A DNA stretch of 35,093 nucleotides from Nostoc sp. UCD121 (GCF_014222285.1 NZ_JACKZS010000066.1:1-35093); one strand, 5' to 3'. Counted from the first letter of the stretch, positions 16,761 through 25,255 are shown. Translations and numbers: made by a program. Notes: generated from the letters alone by a model not told the origin.

Positions 16761-18242
16761 TTAAACCTTGCTAGCCAAAAATTCATCTGCTGTTTTCTCC
16801 ACAGCCGTACCCTTAAAGAAGTCACGATTGAGGCTGGTGTATAACTCCAAGGGATGAATTGACAGGAAATGTTGCAAATCTTCTTCGGTGATAATCTTGC
16901 GTTCTACCATTGAATAGGTATTAGCTGCGATCGCAGTAATATCAGGTACATCCCAGTGACCAGAATCGGAACCCAAAAATGCTTTAACGCGATCGCCATA
17001 AGGGTTAGCTTTGCGGTTAAAAGCTTGAGCTACACGGGTATCATCCGATTCTGTGCCAAAGTAGAAGTGATTCAAGAAGCGATCGCGGATATCCTCTGGC
17101 TTGGTAACTCCTGCTAAGGCAAATTCATCCAAATCACCTGGTTCTAGGGGAGATATTAAGTCAGCGTGGAAACCTAAACCACTGCCTAGTTGATCCAAAC
17201 GGCCATGTACTAGTTCACCACCATAGCGGGTATAGAATTCTCGCAGTTCTTCATAATTAACATTGGCGGGATTGTTATTTTCCACCAAATGATCTTTATT
17301 GCGGGTATCCCAATGCCAAATCAAATCGGTGTACAAACTAGCACCCCAAGCTGAACCTCCTTCTAAAAAGGCAAACTTGAGTGTGGGGAAGCGGTGAGTT
17401 ACACCACCAAAGAATAAAGATTTACATAATGCTTCCGCAGCCGATGCAAAGTGACCAATATGGTTGTATTGGTAATTGCTAATGGAACGCCGATTGATCC
17501 AGCCCATACCGGAAGAGTGGGTTGTGGGTACAACTTTCAGTTCTACGCACTTCGCCCAGAAGGGATCGTAATCATATTTACTATCCAAGCCAAAGGTATC
17601 AATCCAGATGGCTTCGTTGGCTACTTCTTCGCCATATTTCTCAAAGGCGGGAATGGGGCGGCGGATATGTCCGGGGATTTGAATTGCTTTGAGTCCCAGG
17701 ACTTTCACCGCATATTCCAACTCTTCAATCGCCTCTTCGGGCGTATTCATGGGGATGGCAGCAATGGGTGTTAAGCGATCGCTATAAGGGCGGAAAATAT
17801 CAGCATGATACGTGTTAGTTGCACGGCAAACAGCCCGCCGCATCTCCTCATTGCCGATGTGTGGAGCCATCGTTGCCAAGTTGGGGTACACAACAGCAAA
17901 GTCTGTACCTGCTTCTTGTAAGCGTTCGTGCAGCAACTTTGGCAAACTAACAGTAGCTAAATTTAAAGCGTCGTTAGTGGGACGAGTCCAGAAGGGAGGG
18001 CGGGCAGTGCGGTTAGCGCGGCGTTCATCCCAAGATTGTTTAAACCATTTAGAGCGAGATGCACCGGGTAAGTGTTCTTGGAAACGCTCTGCGAGCGCAG
18101 TTCCAGCAACTTGCTCTAAATAGTCCAAGAATGCTGGGGGAAATTCTTGGGTATGTACATCAGTATCAATGATCGGATAACCCAGTTTTTCCCGAATTTG
18201 AGCGGACTTAGTTTTTCTGGGACGGTCTAGTGCAATAGTCAT
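16761..18242 (-). CDS. Metal-dependent amidohydrolase, Amidohydro_2 / ACMSD-like
   Basis: A 493-aa TIM-barrel hydrolase or decarboxylase, the intact member of a tandem family here. Candidate metal ligands: D28 and H30 in IDTDVHTQEF, H242 in PTTHSSGMGW, and D426 in LGSDSGHWDVPD; the H-F-Y-F-G-T-E-S-D segment is also retained. Relatives in this superfamily include ACMSD and resorcylate-type decarboxylases acting on aromatic or carbonyl acids; the substrate here is unknown. At 493 aa it is longer than typical ~330-aa members. It lies between SsuA-like genes and just downstream of a third, decayed copy, so a role in organosulfur or aromatic sulfonate use is inferred from context only. Confidence 0.85.
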   Translation of the reverse strand: MTIALDRPRKTKSAQIREKLGYPIIDTDVHTQEFPPAFLDYLEQVAGTALAERFQEHLPGASRSKWFKQSWDERRANRTARPPFWTRPTNDALNLATVSLPKLLHERLQEAGTDFAVVYPNLATMAPHIGNEEMRRAVCRATNTYHADIFRPYSDRLTPIAAIPMNTPEEAIEELEYAVKVLGLKAIQIPGHIRRPIPAFEKYGEEVANEAIWIDTFGLDSKYDYDPFWAKCVELKVVPTTHSSGMGWINRRSISNYQYNHIGHFASAAEALCKSLFFGGVTHRFPTLKFAFLEGGSAWGASLYTDLIWHWDTRNKDHLVENNNPANVNYEELREFYTRYGGELVHGRLDQLGSGLGFHADLISPLEPGDLDEFALAGVTKPEDIRDRFLNHFYFGTESDDTRVAQAFNRKANPYGDRVKAFLGSDSGHWDVPDITAIAANTYSMVERKIITEEDLQHFLSIHPLELYTSLNRDFFKGTAVEKTADEFLASKV

Positions 18243-18281
18243 AGGTTCTACCTTGATTTTTCAATTTGATTGGGTAGATAG

Positions 18282-18420
18282 TCAATGCTGATTCAGAAGT
18301 TTGTTTACTCCCTTCTCAACAGCAATTCTTTTGAAGAAGTTAAGATTTTTCTTTATATGTGGCGTGATTAATAAAGATAAAATCTCGAAAATCAGCTTCA
18401 CTGATAATTTCCTTCTCCAT
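18282..18420 (-). pseudogene. Third amidohydrolase copy, 3' remnant (~46 codons, frameshifted)
   Basis: Read on the - strand, the segment gives MEKEIISEADFRDFIFIN, then after a frame change LNFFKRIAVEKG and a terminal stop. This aligns with the C-terminus of the intact gene (MVERKIITEEDLQHFLSIH ... LNRDFFKGTAVEKT). It lies 40 bp upstream of the intact gene on the same strand and is cut at its 5' side by the CGAACC-type repeat at about 18425. It shows that the amidohydrolase array once had at least three members. Confidence 0.7.
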
Positions 18421-18488
18421 AAATTTTCTCTGCGTTCTCTGCGCCTCTGTGGTTCGTAAAAAAACTTTAATCAACAAGATAAATAAAA

Positions 18489-19505
18489 TTAACGCGGCTG
18501 TTCATTAACAACCCAATCAGTTAATTTAAAGTCCGACTTTGCTAAACCCTGCGAGACTAAAAATTTCTTCGTCCCCTCTAAAAGTTTCACACCCTCGGCT
18601 GGTAATGGTTCTTCTGAAACCTGTTTGAGTGGGAAAGATACTTTTATAATATCGATGGGATATTTAGTAGTTTGAGCATGATACTGATAATATTCTTCAG
18701 AATTAGCTTTTAAATCCTTGGCTGCTTCTGTGAGAATTGCATTCAATTTCTGTGGAAAATCAGGCTTTTTTGCCAGAAAACTTTCAGTTGCTATAACTAA
18801 TGATGTCCCTGAAAGACCTTTATGATTAGCAGAAGAATCAATCACTGGAAACCCTTGTGATTTCAAAAAAGGCCCCAAATCACTTGAAGTTGCATAAGCT
18901 GCTACATCACCACGTTCTAAAGCCGCTTTTGCCTCAGTAGTCATCAAGTGAATAACTTTTACATCCTTGGCAATTTTAGCTTCAGCTAACAGACCCAGCA
19001 GGTATCGATGCATATAAGAGCCTTTTTGGGTAGCTATTTTTTCACCCTTAAATTCAGCAAGCGATCGCGGCCCATTCTTTTTTGCTACTAACCAGGCGGT
19101 TGTATTAAATTGGCTGATCCGCAACAGTCGCGTTTCCTGACCTCTTGCTCTCAAAACTATGGCTGGTGTATCCCCTAAAGAACCAACATCTAATTGTCCG
19201 GCAACAAGCGCCTCATTTAGATCCGGCCCGTTAGGAAATCGCGCAAAAGTAATGTTTTTAAATCCCGCTTTTTGTAGCTCACGCTCTAATATTCCCTTTT
19301 TCTTTGCCCAACCAAGCGATCCTGTAGGTTCTGAACTACCTACATAACCTATTCGTAGGGTAGAAATGTTGTTAGATGAAGCAACAGCGTTATTAACATT
19401 AACAGCCTCAATGGATTGAGCAGATTTAGTTTCACCTTGGCTACATGCTGTAGTTAGTAGCAGTAGGACACAAGCTATTGAAGTTGATAATCTCGTACTA
19501 GACAT
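18489..19505 (-). CDS. SsuA-like sulfonate-binding lipoprotein, copy 3
   Basis: 338 aa from the ATG at 19505. A longer frame reaches 19736, but its extra N-terminus translates a palindromic element (19521-19652) and a tandem repeat, so I reject it. From 19505 the protein has a classic lipoprotein signal, MSSTRLSTSIACVLLLLTTAC, with lipobox cysteine C21. The family core is present: LRIGYVGSSEPTGSLGWAKKKGILERELQ, LDVGSLGDTPAIVLRA, KGEKIATQKGSYMHRYLLGLLAEA and VAAYATSSDLGPFLK. It differs from copies 1 and 2 and probably binds another ligand. It follows the flavoprotein/ferredoxin pair by ~250 bp on the same strand, the same gene content as asfABC. Confidence 0.88.
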   Translation of the reverse strand: MSSTRLSTSIACVLLLLTTACSQGETKSAQSIEAVNVNNAVASSNNISTLRIGYVGSSEPTGSLGWAKKKGILERELQKAGFKNITFARFPNGPDLNEALVAGQLDVGSLGDTPAIVLRARGQETRLLRISQFNTTAWLVAKKNGPRSLAEFKGEKIATQKGSYMHRYLLGLLAEAKIAKDVKVIHLMTTEAKAALERGDVAAYATSSDLGPFLKSQGFPVIDSSANHKGLSGTSLVIATESFLAKKPDFPQKLNAILTEAAKDLKANSEEYYQYHAQTTKYPIDIIKVSFPLKQVSEEPLPAEGVKLLEGTKKFLVSQGLAKSDFKLTDWVVNEQPR

Positions 19506-19520
19506 AAGGTATCTAGGGCG

Positions 19521-19652
19521 TGTTTTCAAACCTCTCATTAAGCAACCTAGTCTTTGAAGATCCCCCCAACCCCCCTTAAAAAGGGGGGCTTTAAGAATTT
19601 CTTTTCCCCCCTTTTTAAGGGGGGTTATGGGGGATCTTCGAGTTTGAAAACA
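19521..19652. repeat. Nested palindromic element with CCCCCCTTAAAAAGGGGGG core
   Basis: Outer arms TGTTTTCAAAC (19521-19531) and GTTTGAAAACA (19642-19652) are perfect. Inside, GAAGATCCCCC pairs with GGGGGATCTTC, and two CCCCCCTT/AAGGGGGG hairpins stand side by side. It occupies the spacer upstream of the binding-protein start, and reading through it creates a spurious N-terminal extension. It may also affect mRNA structure between the ferredoxin gene and the binding-protein gene. Confidence 0.75.
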
Positions 19653-19693
19653 GTCACAAGACTCAAAATTCCTAACTTTTCTAGGACTACGTT

Positions 19694-19721
19694 CTGCTTC
19701 CTGCTTCTTGCCTCCTGCCTT
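19694..19721. repeat. Degenerate heptanucleotide repeat (CTGCTTC)n
   Basis: Four consecutive 7-bp units CTGCTTC, CTGCTTC, TTGCCTC, CTGCCTT lie between the ferredoxin stop and the palindromic element; STRR-type. Confidence 0.55.
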
Positions 19722-19755
19722 CTTTAATACCAGCATGACTCTTTTCTCCGCCGTA

Positions 19756-20085
19756 CTATTTCATCTGCTTCAGAATTTGGAATGTTTGATCGGCTTTTGC
19801 TGTTGAAGTGCGTTTATGTCCCCAACCAATGTTTTCCCGGTAACTACCCAGTAGCCCAACTTCTGCCAATTCTGCCTCATTGACTGAAGTCGTCACATCG
19901 CTTTCTGGTGCTACATAAAGAGCATCAACTGGACAATACAATTCGCACATATAACAGGTTTGGCAGTCACTCTGTCGAGCAATAGTTGGCGGCGCATCAG
20001 GTACACGGTCAAACACGTTAGTTGGACAAATGTTCACGCAGATATTACATTTTATGCACCGCGATTCGCTGACCAACTCAATCAC
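19756..20085 (-). CDS. Two-cluster 4Fe-4S ferredoxin, partner of the upstream flavoprotein (AprB/AsfB-like)
   Basis: A 109-aa ferredoxin with two complete 4Fe-4S motifs: C10-x2-C13-x2-C16-x3-C20-P and C41-x2-C44-x2-C47-x3-C51-P. The start overlaps the stop of the flavoprotein gene by 4 bp (ATGA), so the two are translationally coupled and probably form one complex. The arrangement resembles AprBA-type pairs and the AsfA/AsfB pair of arylsulfonate desulfonation as I recall it from Pseudomonas putida. It should carry electrons to or from the FAD subunit. The C-terminal ~50 residues are outside the Fe-S fold and lack known motifs. Confidence 0.87.
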   Translation of the reverse strand: MIELVSESRCIKCNICVNICPTNVFDRVPDAPPTIARQSDCQTCYMCELYCPVDALYVAPESDVTTSVNEAELAEVGLLGSYRENIGWGHKRTSTAKADQTFQILKQMK

Positions 20086-21707
20086 ACTAAGGCTCCTATT
20101 TTAGATGAAGGTTTTTCTGTACTATGTAAAGGCTGACTCTTCACCCAGACTTGATCTAATCCGCCACTAATTAGGTGATGTTGTTGGTTAGCATCTTGCT
20201 CTGGATAGTCTTGATGTTTGTGCATACCACGAGTTTCTTTACGTTCAATGGCACTGCTGTACATCCATCGTGCTGTGGCTACCATTGCCGTAGCTTCTCG
20301 CGCCCGGATTAGCTCTTTATCTGATGTTACCTGACTACTGCGGAGTTCTTGCCAAAGATGATTTAGCTTACCCAAAGACTCGGTTAAGCCTTGTTCTGTA
20401 CGGAAATAGTTCTTTTCGTAAGGGAATACTTCAGCTTGGACTGCTTGAATAACTTCATCAGTTGCTAAGGTTTGAGAGCGATCGCTTCCAATCTGTAATC
20501 CTACCTCTCCAACACCCTTAACTTGGCGTTGAGTTTTGTATTCTCCCAAACTACGGCTATATTCAGCAGCCGATTTCCCCGACCAATAGCCAGAAGATAT
20601 TGCCCAAGCAGCATTGTGGCTACCACCGCCAGTAAATCCGCCACAAATCAGTTCCCGTGTAGCCGCATCCCCAGCCGCATAGAGTCCCCGTACAGAACTG
20701 CTACAACTCTCATCGACAATCCGAATTCCTCCCGTACCGCGCACTGTTCCCTCTAGGCGCAGAGTCACAGGAAAACGTTGAGTAAATGGATCAATACCTG
20801 CACGGTCAAAGGGTAAAAAGAAGTTAGGCTGTGCTAAACGCATAGATGCCCGCATCGATTCAGCCGCTTTGTCTATGATGGCGTAAACTGGCTGTTGTAG
20901 CAATGTCTGGGCAATTATTGAACGTCTATGAGAACTTGCCCCCGGAATCACAGTCCCGTCTTCGTAGGTGAAAGTTGCCCAATTATAGAACAGGGTTTTG
21001 GTAACTGAAGAAAAAGCGGGGGAGATGCCATAGGCATTGGAAAATTCCATACCCGACATCTCAGCACCTGCTTCAGCAGCCATTAAATAACCATCCCCCG
21101 TCAGGACGTTGCATCCTAACGCTTTACTGAGAAACGCACAGCCACCAGTTGCGATAATTGTGGACTGCGATCGCACTAGCCATTTCTCACCTGTTTGACG
21201 GTTCACACCTGTTGCACCAGCAACAGCACCATCGTCATCTACCAGTAGTTCTAAGGCGGGACTGTTGTCTAAAATCTTGACTCCTGCCCGTTGAATTTGC
21301 CGCCGCATCAGCCGCATATACTCCGGCCCTTGCAGCGATCGCCGATAGGGTTTGCCTTCATCGTCGGTAGGGAAGGGATAACCCCACTCTGCTAACTGAT
21401 TGACGTTTAGATATGTCTGATTCAGTACCCGATCCATCCAGTTGCGATCGGACAAAAACCCACCCAACGATTCTCGACTCGTCTTTGCAGTTTCTCGTGC
21501 TTCTGGGTCAGGCGGCACATACCACACACCATTTCCAGACGCAGCAGCGCATCCAGTCGTACCACAATATCCTTTGTCTACCAGGACAACTCTAGCTCCA
21601 CTTGATGCTGCACTCCAAGCCGCCCAAGTTCCAGCCGGGCCACCTCCAATCACAAGCACATCTGCTTCTAAGTCGAGTTCAAAATCGGTTGTTAACGTCT
21701 TCAGCAT
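20082..21707 (-). CDS. FAD-dependent oxidoreductase, fumarate-reductase/AprA fold (AsfA-like?)
   Basis: 541 aa. An N-terminal FAD site VLVIGGGPAG (G21-G26) with D44 at the second strand end, the GCAAASGNG region, and a C-terminal GLYAAGDAATRELICGGFTGGGSHNAAWAISSG second FAD motif place it in the succinate dehydrogenase/fumarate reductase/AprA flavoprotein family. Strong start: GGAGGG 9 nt before the ATG. It is coupled to the 4Fe-4S ferredoxin. True AprA acts in dissimilatory sulfur metabolism, which is unexpected here; the context (SsuA-like protein next, ssuDCB nearby) points to sulfonate assimilation as in asfABC. The substrate is not shown by the sequence. The near-palindromic 26-bp motif lies ~145 bp upstream of the start. 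Confidence 0.85.
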   Translation of the reverse strand: MLKTLTTDFELDLEADVLVIGGGPAGTWAAWSAASSGARVVLVDKGYCGTTGCAAASGNGVWYVPPDPEARETAKTSRESLGGFLSDRNWMDRVLNQTYLNVNQLAEWGYPFPTDDEGKPYRRSLQGPEYMRLMRRQIQRAGVKILDNSPALELLVDDDGAVAGATGVNRQTGEKWLVRSQSTIIATGGCAFLSKALGCNVLTGDGYLMAAEAGAEMSGMEFSNAYGISPAFSSVTKTLFYNWATFTYEDGTVIPGASSHRRSIIAQTLLQQPVYAIIDKAAESMRASMRLAQPNFFLPFDRAGIDPFTQRFPVTLRLEGTVRGTGGIRIVDESCSSSVRGLYAAGDAATRELICGGFTGGGSHNAAWAISSGYWSGKSAAEYSRSLGEYKTQRQVKGVGEVGLQIGSDRSQTLATDEVIQAVQAEVFPYEKNYFRTEQGLTESLGKLNHLWQELRSSQVTSDKELIRAREATAMVATARWMYSSAIERKETRGMHKHQDYPEQDANQQHHLISGGLDQVWVKSQPLHSTEKPSSKIGALV

Positions 21708-22064
21708 CTAGCATTTCCCTCCATCGATAAAGTCTTAAGCATCAAGTCTTCACCCCATAGATGCTGCATATTCAGAAATCTGTTTGCCCATTTACTTGAG
21801 GACTTCTCATTAGCCTCTATTTATGGCTCATTCAGCCAGGCTATTAAAAAATCCTTTAAATCGATCGGTGAACCGTAGTTTATTTATACAACAAAGCTTT
21901 TCACAGTTTGAGATAAAAAGCAAGCATTTTAACAAATTCAAATGTAAATTTATCAAAACAGAATTTAGGTGTCAGGACGGACTAAACCCTAGCTATCCGC
22001 TAACAGAATTAATAATGAATTCTGTACAACGGAGGATAGCAAGGCCGCAAGCGATAGAAATGTC
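21708..22064. other. Upstream region of the flavoprotein gene, no gene seen
   Basis: AT-rich spacer. It holds the ribosome binding site of the flavoprotein gene at ~21717-21722 and one copy of the near-palindromic 26-bp motif at 21852-21877. An 81-codon ORF (21823-22068, +) has no ribosome binding site or recognisable family and is not called. Confidence 0.5.
21852..21877. promoter_or_regulatory. Candidate operator, 26-bp motif copy upstream of the flavoprotein gene
   Basis: TTTAAATCGATCGGTGAACC within this segment matches the motif upstream of ssuD at 18 of 26 positions, including the core TCGATCG and the terminal CCGTA. The motif is near-palindromic, so strand is not meaningful. A shared regulator is inferred. 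Confidence 0.4.
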
Positions 22065-22378
22065 TTAAGAATCCTCATCTCTTTTAAGGTGGGGAGGCTC
22101 AACTAGTTTGTCAGCATTATGTGTTGAATTGGGAGATTTGGAATAGAAGCCACCTACCTCTGCCAAAGTATAAAGGGGTCTAGCTTTAACTTCTTCATAG
22201 ATGCGCCCTATATATTTGCCTAACCCGGATTTCTCACCATACTGTAGGCAGAGGAGTGTGGGGAGTGTGCGGGGTCAGATTTCTTCTCCAACCTCCCACA
22301 CTCCTTGATTTCTCACAAGTGAGAAATCAAGGCTAAAATGCCAACACTAACTAACTGCACAGATCCGAGAAAGAAAAT
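22065..22378 (-). pseudogene. Glycosyltransferase C-terminal remnant, interrupted by a MITE-like element
   Basis: Read on the - strand: IFFLGSVQLVSVGIL, then an insertion, then YIGRIYEEVKARPLYTLAEV and a diverged tail ending at the stop at 22065. This matches the C-terminus of the intact glycosyltransferase at 25257-26270 almost residue for residue up to LAEV, and its DNA nearly as well. Homology stops abruptly at about 22378, where a purine-rich repeat starts, so only the last ~70 codons remain. It represents a truncated duplicate or the residue of a recombination event. Confidence 0.85.
22224..22332. mobile_element. MITE-like insertion, 109 bp, CTAA target duplication
   Basis: Left end CCCGGATTTCTCAC (22224-22237) and right end GTGAGAAATCAAGG (22319-22332) are inverted repeats at 12 of 14 positions. 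CTAA is duplicated at 22220-22223 and 22333-22336, and removing one copy plus the insert restores the glycosyltransferase sequence. The right end is itself a perfect 14-bp hairpin (22303-22316 with 22319-22332). No coding capacity. Confidence 0.8.
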
Positions 22379-22596
22379 GGGCAAGGGAGGCAGGGGAGGC
22401 AGGGGGAGACAAAGAAACAAGTGTATTCGGAGGTATTGCGGTAGTAAAAGTACTAAAAAGTTCTCTTTACTTCCCCTGCTCACTTCACGATGATCTCACT
22501 TTTTCGCGTTGCTCTCCCTACCCCCTGCTCTCTGCCCCCAACCTCTTCGGTCAAATTTCTACATTACAAGAAAACCTATATCTTTAGTTTTCCCGA
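22378..22596. repeat. Purine/pyrimidine-rich repeat region downstream of the porin gene
   Basis: Contains GGGAGGCAGGGG units and a C-rich run ending CCCCCAACCTCTTCGGTCA at about 22537-22555, a string also found at 32964-32982. No gene visible. Confidence 0.5.
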
Positions 22597-24405
22597 TTAA
22601 AACCTAAAGACAGTACGAATCCAAGCAAATAAACTATCAGGATTGCTGGCATCAGAATCCGGTGCAGTAATCCAGATCAAACCCGGTGTCACCTCAATAT
22701 TATCTCCGATTTTATATTGGTAAAATGCCTCAACGTGTAGGGAGGTATCTTTGTCTGCTTGTCCAGCACCTGCTCCCAAATTTACACTCTGACTGAGCCT
22801 AGTAAGTTTCGGCTCCATACCAACTAAAATCCCCCCTAAAGCACCCTCACTAAAAAGATCCGGGAATGCTAGTCCTACGGCCCAATCCATTGCACTACCA
22901 TCACCGCGCCCCAAATAGCGGTGCGCTCCATAACTTATCCACCCATTAATTGCCAACTTGGAATTAACTTGATAGAACGCCTGTAGTCCATAAAGATTGG
23001 CTACAGTTCCCGCTCCAGATACGGTGCTATTTACCAGGTTACTACCAACTGCTGGGCCGAAGTTTGTTCCGCTTAGACCTTGGGTATTTGCTGGACTATA
23101 AGTATTGACGTAAGTTGCCGCCACCCGAAAATTCCGATTAGAGGAGTAGTAGATTATCTGTGCCAGAGCTAAATACCTGCCTGTAAATAAGCCATTATTA
23201 GCTGTGGGATTACCGCCGTTTGGTGCGCTGTACGCTATCCCCACTTGAACCTGTTTGCCTAATTTTTGGAGTATGGCAATTCCAGGCCCGCTATCTCCAT
23301 AGTTATAGACTAAAGACCGTCGTGAAAATCGTGAAATTCCATTAGCGCCGGTTGCAGAAGACGATTCAAAATATGGATTGATAGGGCCAGAAAGACCTAT
23401 CTCACTAGCTCCATCAGATAGTGCATAAATGTTAACTTGGGTATCTGGATTAGGTAGAAACCGATAACGCACACCACCGAGGAGAATCTGATTACGTGCA
23501 AAGGTAATACTGGAGTTATCAGCAGTTCTTCCCTCAAAAGTTCCTAATAATCCGGCTCTTGTTTGTCCTAATGATTCAATATTTCCACCTGAGAGCGATA
23601 AGCTTAGTGAATCTCTACCGTTAAAACTGGTGTTTAACCGTAAACTCGTTGAACCTTGAAGTGTGACATTGCGAGGTGCGGGTCTTTTGGTAACAACATT
23701 ATTGCCAGCCAGAACCGAGCCAAGAACAATCTGCGCTCGACCTATAAGTTTAGTTGTGGTTGTAAACTGATTTGCCTCTAACTTCGCAGTCCGCGTTTCC
23801 AAATTATCTAAGCGTCCCCGAAATTGAGCAAGTTCTGGAGAAAATTGTTCTTGTAGTTTTTTGATGGCATCCAAGTCTTCTCGTTTGACCAAATCTGCCG
23901 TTGAAGTCGCTATTAATTCATTGAGGCGCTCTAAAGCAGCATTCAACCCAGCAGCAAATTCATACCGTGTTAGGGCACGATTTCCTTTAAATGTGTCATC
24001 TGTATATCCAGCAATTACACCGTAGCGCTCTACCAAAGACTGTAATGCTTGAAATGCCCAATCTGTCGGCAAAACATCTGACAACTGCGAGACGGATGTT
24101 ACTTGTCCTGCTGCATTATTTGGAGCTTTTTTATTAGTCGGTGGTGCAACTTCCAACAATTGCGAGACAGGTGTGACTCGTTCTGGGCTGGTAGCCTTTT
24201 TACTAGTTAGCGGTGGAATTGAAGTGTCTACTGTTTGATTGATAACTGCTTCTGGAACTTTGCTCTCTTCTACTTCAGTAGTAGATACATCAGATTTCGG
24301 TAGTTCAGCCTGGCTTTTGGCTGGATAAAAAACCAGGATAGCTAGAATATCTAGCAACAAAAGCAGGAATACTATGGATCTAAAATTCCAGCGAAAATTT
24401 GACAT
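22597..24405 (-). CDS. SLH-domain outer-membrane porin, OprB / iron-uptake porin type
   Basis: A 602-aa cyanobacterial porin. A signal-anchor helix (~11-33) is followed by a Pro/Thr-rich linker with two VSQL repeats, an SLH domain (~110-170: LPTDWAFQALQSLVERYGVIAGYTD and ALTRYEFAAGLNAALERL) that binds peptidoglycan-linked polymer, a coiled-coil stretch (~175-215), and a C-terminal beta-barrel of the carbohydrate-selective OprB class ending IRTVFRF, a typical porin C-terminal Phe. Such porins let ions and small solutes cross the outer membrane. Its place between the flavoprotein pair and ssuDCB makes it a candidate sulfonate entry channel, which is inference. Confidence 0.9.
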   Translation of the reverse strand: MSNFRWNFRSIVFLLLLLDILAILVFYPAKSQAELPKSDVSTTEVEESKVPEAVINQTVDTSIPPLTSKKATSPERVTPVSQLLEVAPPTNKKAPNNAAGQVTSVSQLSDVLPTDWAFQALQSLVERYGVIAGYTDDTFKGNRALTRYEFAAGLNAALERLNELIATSTADLVKREDLDAIKKLQEQFSPELAQFRGRLDNLETRTAKLEANQFTTTTKLIGRAQIVLGSVLAGNNVVTKRPAPRNVTLQGSTSLRLNTSFNGRDSLSLSLSGGNIESLGQTRAGLLGTFEGRTADNSSITFARNQILLGGVRYRFLPNPDTQVNIYALSDGASEIGLSGPINPYFESSSATGANGISRFSRRSLVYNYGDSGPGIAILQKLGKQVQVGIAYSAPNGGNPTANNGLFTGRYLALAQIIYYSSNRNFRVAATYVNTYSPANTQGLSGTNFGPAVGSNLVNSTVSGAGTVANLYGLQAFYQVNSKLAINGWISYGAHRYLGRGDGSAMDWAVGLAFPDLFSEGALGGILVGMEPKLTRLSQSVNLGAGAGQADKDTSLHVEAFYQYKIGDNIEVTPGLIWITAPDSDASNPDSLFAWIRTVFRF

Positions 24406-24903
24406 GAATCCCTAACTCCTCAACCTTAAAGATGAATAAACTAGCTCTCGATTAGACAGATAAGCCAAGATAAATCTTTACTCTAATGTTTGTAGAAGAT
24501 GGTTGAAACATTGATGAGGTAAAGATTTTACTAGAAAAAAAAGTACAAATCTCTGACAAATATCGAAATCACTACTAAACAGTTGGATGTATCATTCAAG
24601 ATTTGCACTAAACTAGTAATTTTGACGTTTTAAAGAATTATAAAAACGCCTTGGATCAGACAATAGCTGTCTTAGCAAAAACTTCTCTCTTTTTAAAGGA
24701 AACTCAACCACACACTATATGAACTGATACTTCTGAGACATCCTAAAGCCTTTTTCTGAGGTTGTGCTGTATAAAATTCTTCAATGGCTACTGGCATTGA
24801 CGAAAACTTGATTTGGATGCAAGTGATTATTTGCCAAGTAACATTAATTGAAAACACTAATTTGTAATCAGTTATATTTTGACAGCATCAATTGTTATTC
24901 AAA

Positions 24904-24929
24904 TACGATAGTTCTATCGACTTACCGTA
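24904..24929. promoter_or_regulatory. Candidate operator, 26-bp motif copy upstream of the ssuD remnant
   Basis: TACGATAGTTCTATCGACTT plus ACCGTA matches the motif upstream of intact ssuD at 20 of 26 positions, including both TACG/CCGTA ends. It precedes an ssuD-like coding remnant by ~155 bp, as expected if both are parts of a decayed second ssuD locus. Confidence 0.5.
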
Positions 24930-25085
24930 CTTTTGTAGAATTATCTTTGCATAGACCTTGGTACAATGCAAGACCTAGTAAATTTACAAGAGGCGAAAAT
25001 ATGTCAAAATTCTTGGCTAAGTCAACCCTAGCAACTGCGATCGCCTCATCGCGGCAAATAGTCAGTCGGTAAAAACGAATAAAAA

Positions 25086-25145
25086 CAGCAAATTGCCCAA
25101 GCTGTAGATAATTTGGGCTACACAGGCGAATTATGGCTACCTATC
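25086..25145 (+). pseudogene. ssuD-like monooxygenase remnant, ~20 codons
   Basis: Encodes QQIAQAVDNLGYTG then ELWLPI and a stop. The first 14 residues are identical to residues 32-45 of SsuD encoded at 28257-29405. The DNA of that block differs at 5 of 42 positions, all third-codon changes, so this is an older paralogue that was once under selection, not a fresh duplicate. The rest of the gene is gone; the sequence runs into the glycosyltransferase 3' end. Confidence 0.75.
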
Positions 25146-25255
25146 CAATACTTCTCGGTTGAGCATTTTTAACTCGCAATCGGGTTTGGGATAAAGGGTA
25201 AAGGTTAAAGGTTTTTTCTTTCCCTTCTCGTTTTTCCCTGAACCGAGAAGTATTG
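25146..25255. mobile_element. MITE-like insertion, 110 bp, at the glycosyltransferase stop codon
   Basis: Perfect 15-bp terminal inverted repeats CAATACTTCTCGGTT (25146-25160) and AACCGAGAAGTATTG (25241-25255). Direct repeat CTACCTATC flanks it at 25137-25145 and 25257-25265 (one extra A at 25256). The right copy supplies the glycosyltransferase stop codon. No coding capacity. The interior GGGTAAAGGTTAAAGG resembles a repeat I recall as common in Nostoc. Confidence 0.8.

Noticed and set aside
20082..21707. True dissimilatory adenylylsulfate reductase AprA
   Set aside because: The fold and ferredoxin partner fit, but sat/qmo/dsr-type genes are absent and the context is sulfonate uptake, so only AprA/AsfA-like is claimed.
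21823..22068. 81-aa + strand ORF upstream of the flavoprotein gene
   Set aside because: Composition is that of intergenic DNA, it overlaps the candidate operator and the end of the glycosyltransferase remnant, and it has no ribosome binding site.
24848..25072. 74-aa + strand ORF
   Set aside because: Only the last 23 codons have a plausible start signal; the region is a junction of gene remnants, so no full gene is called.
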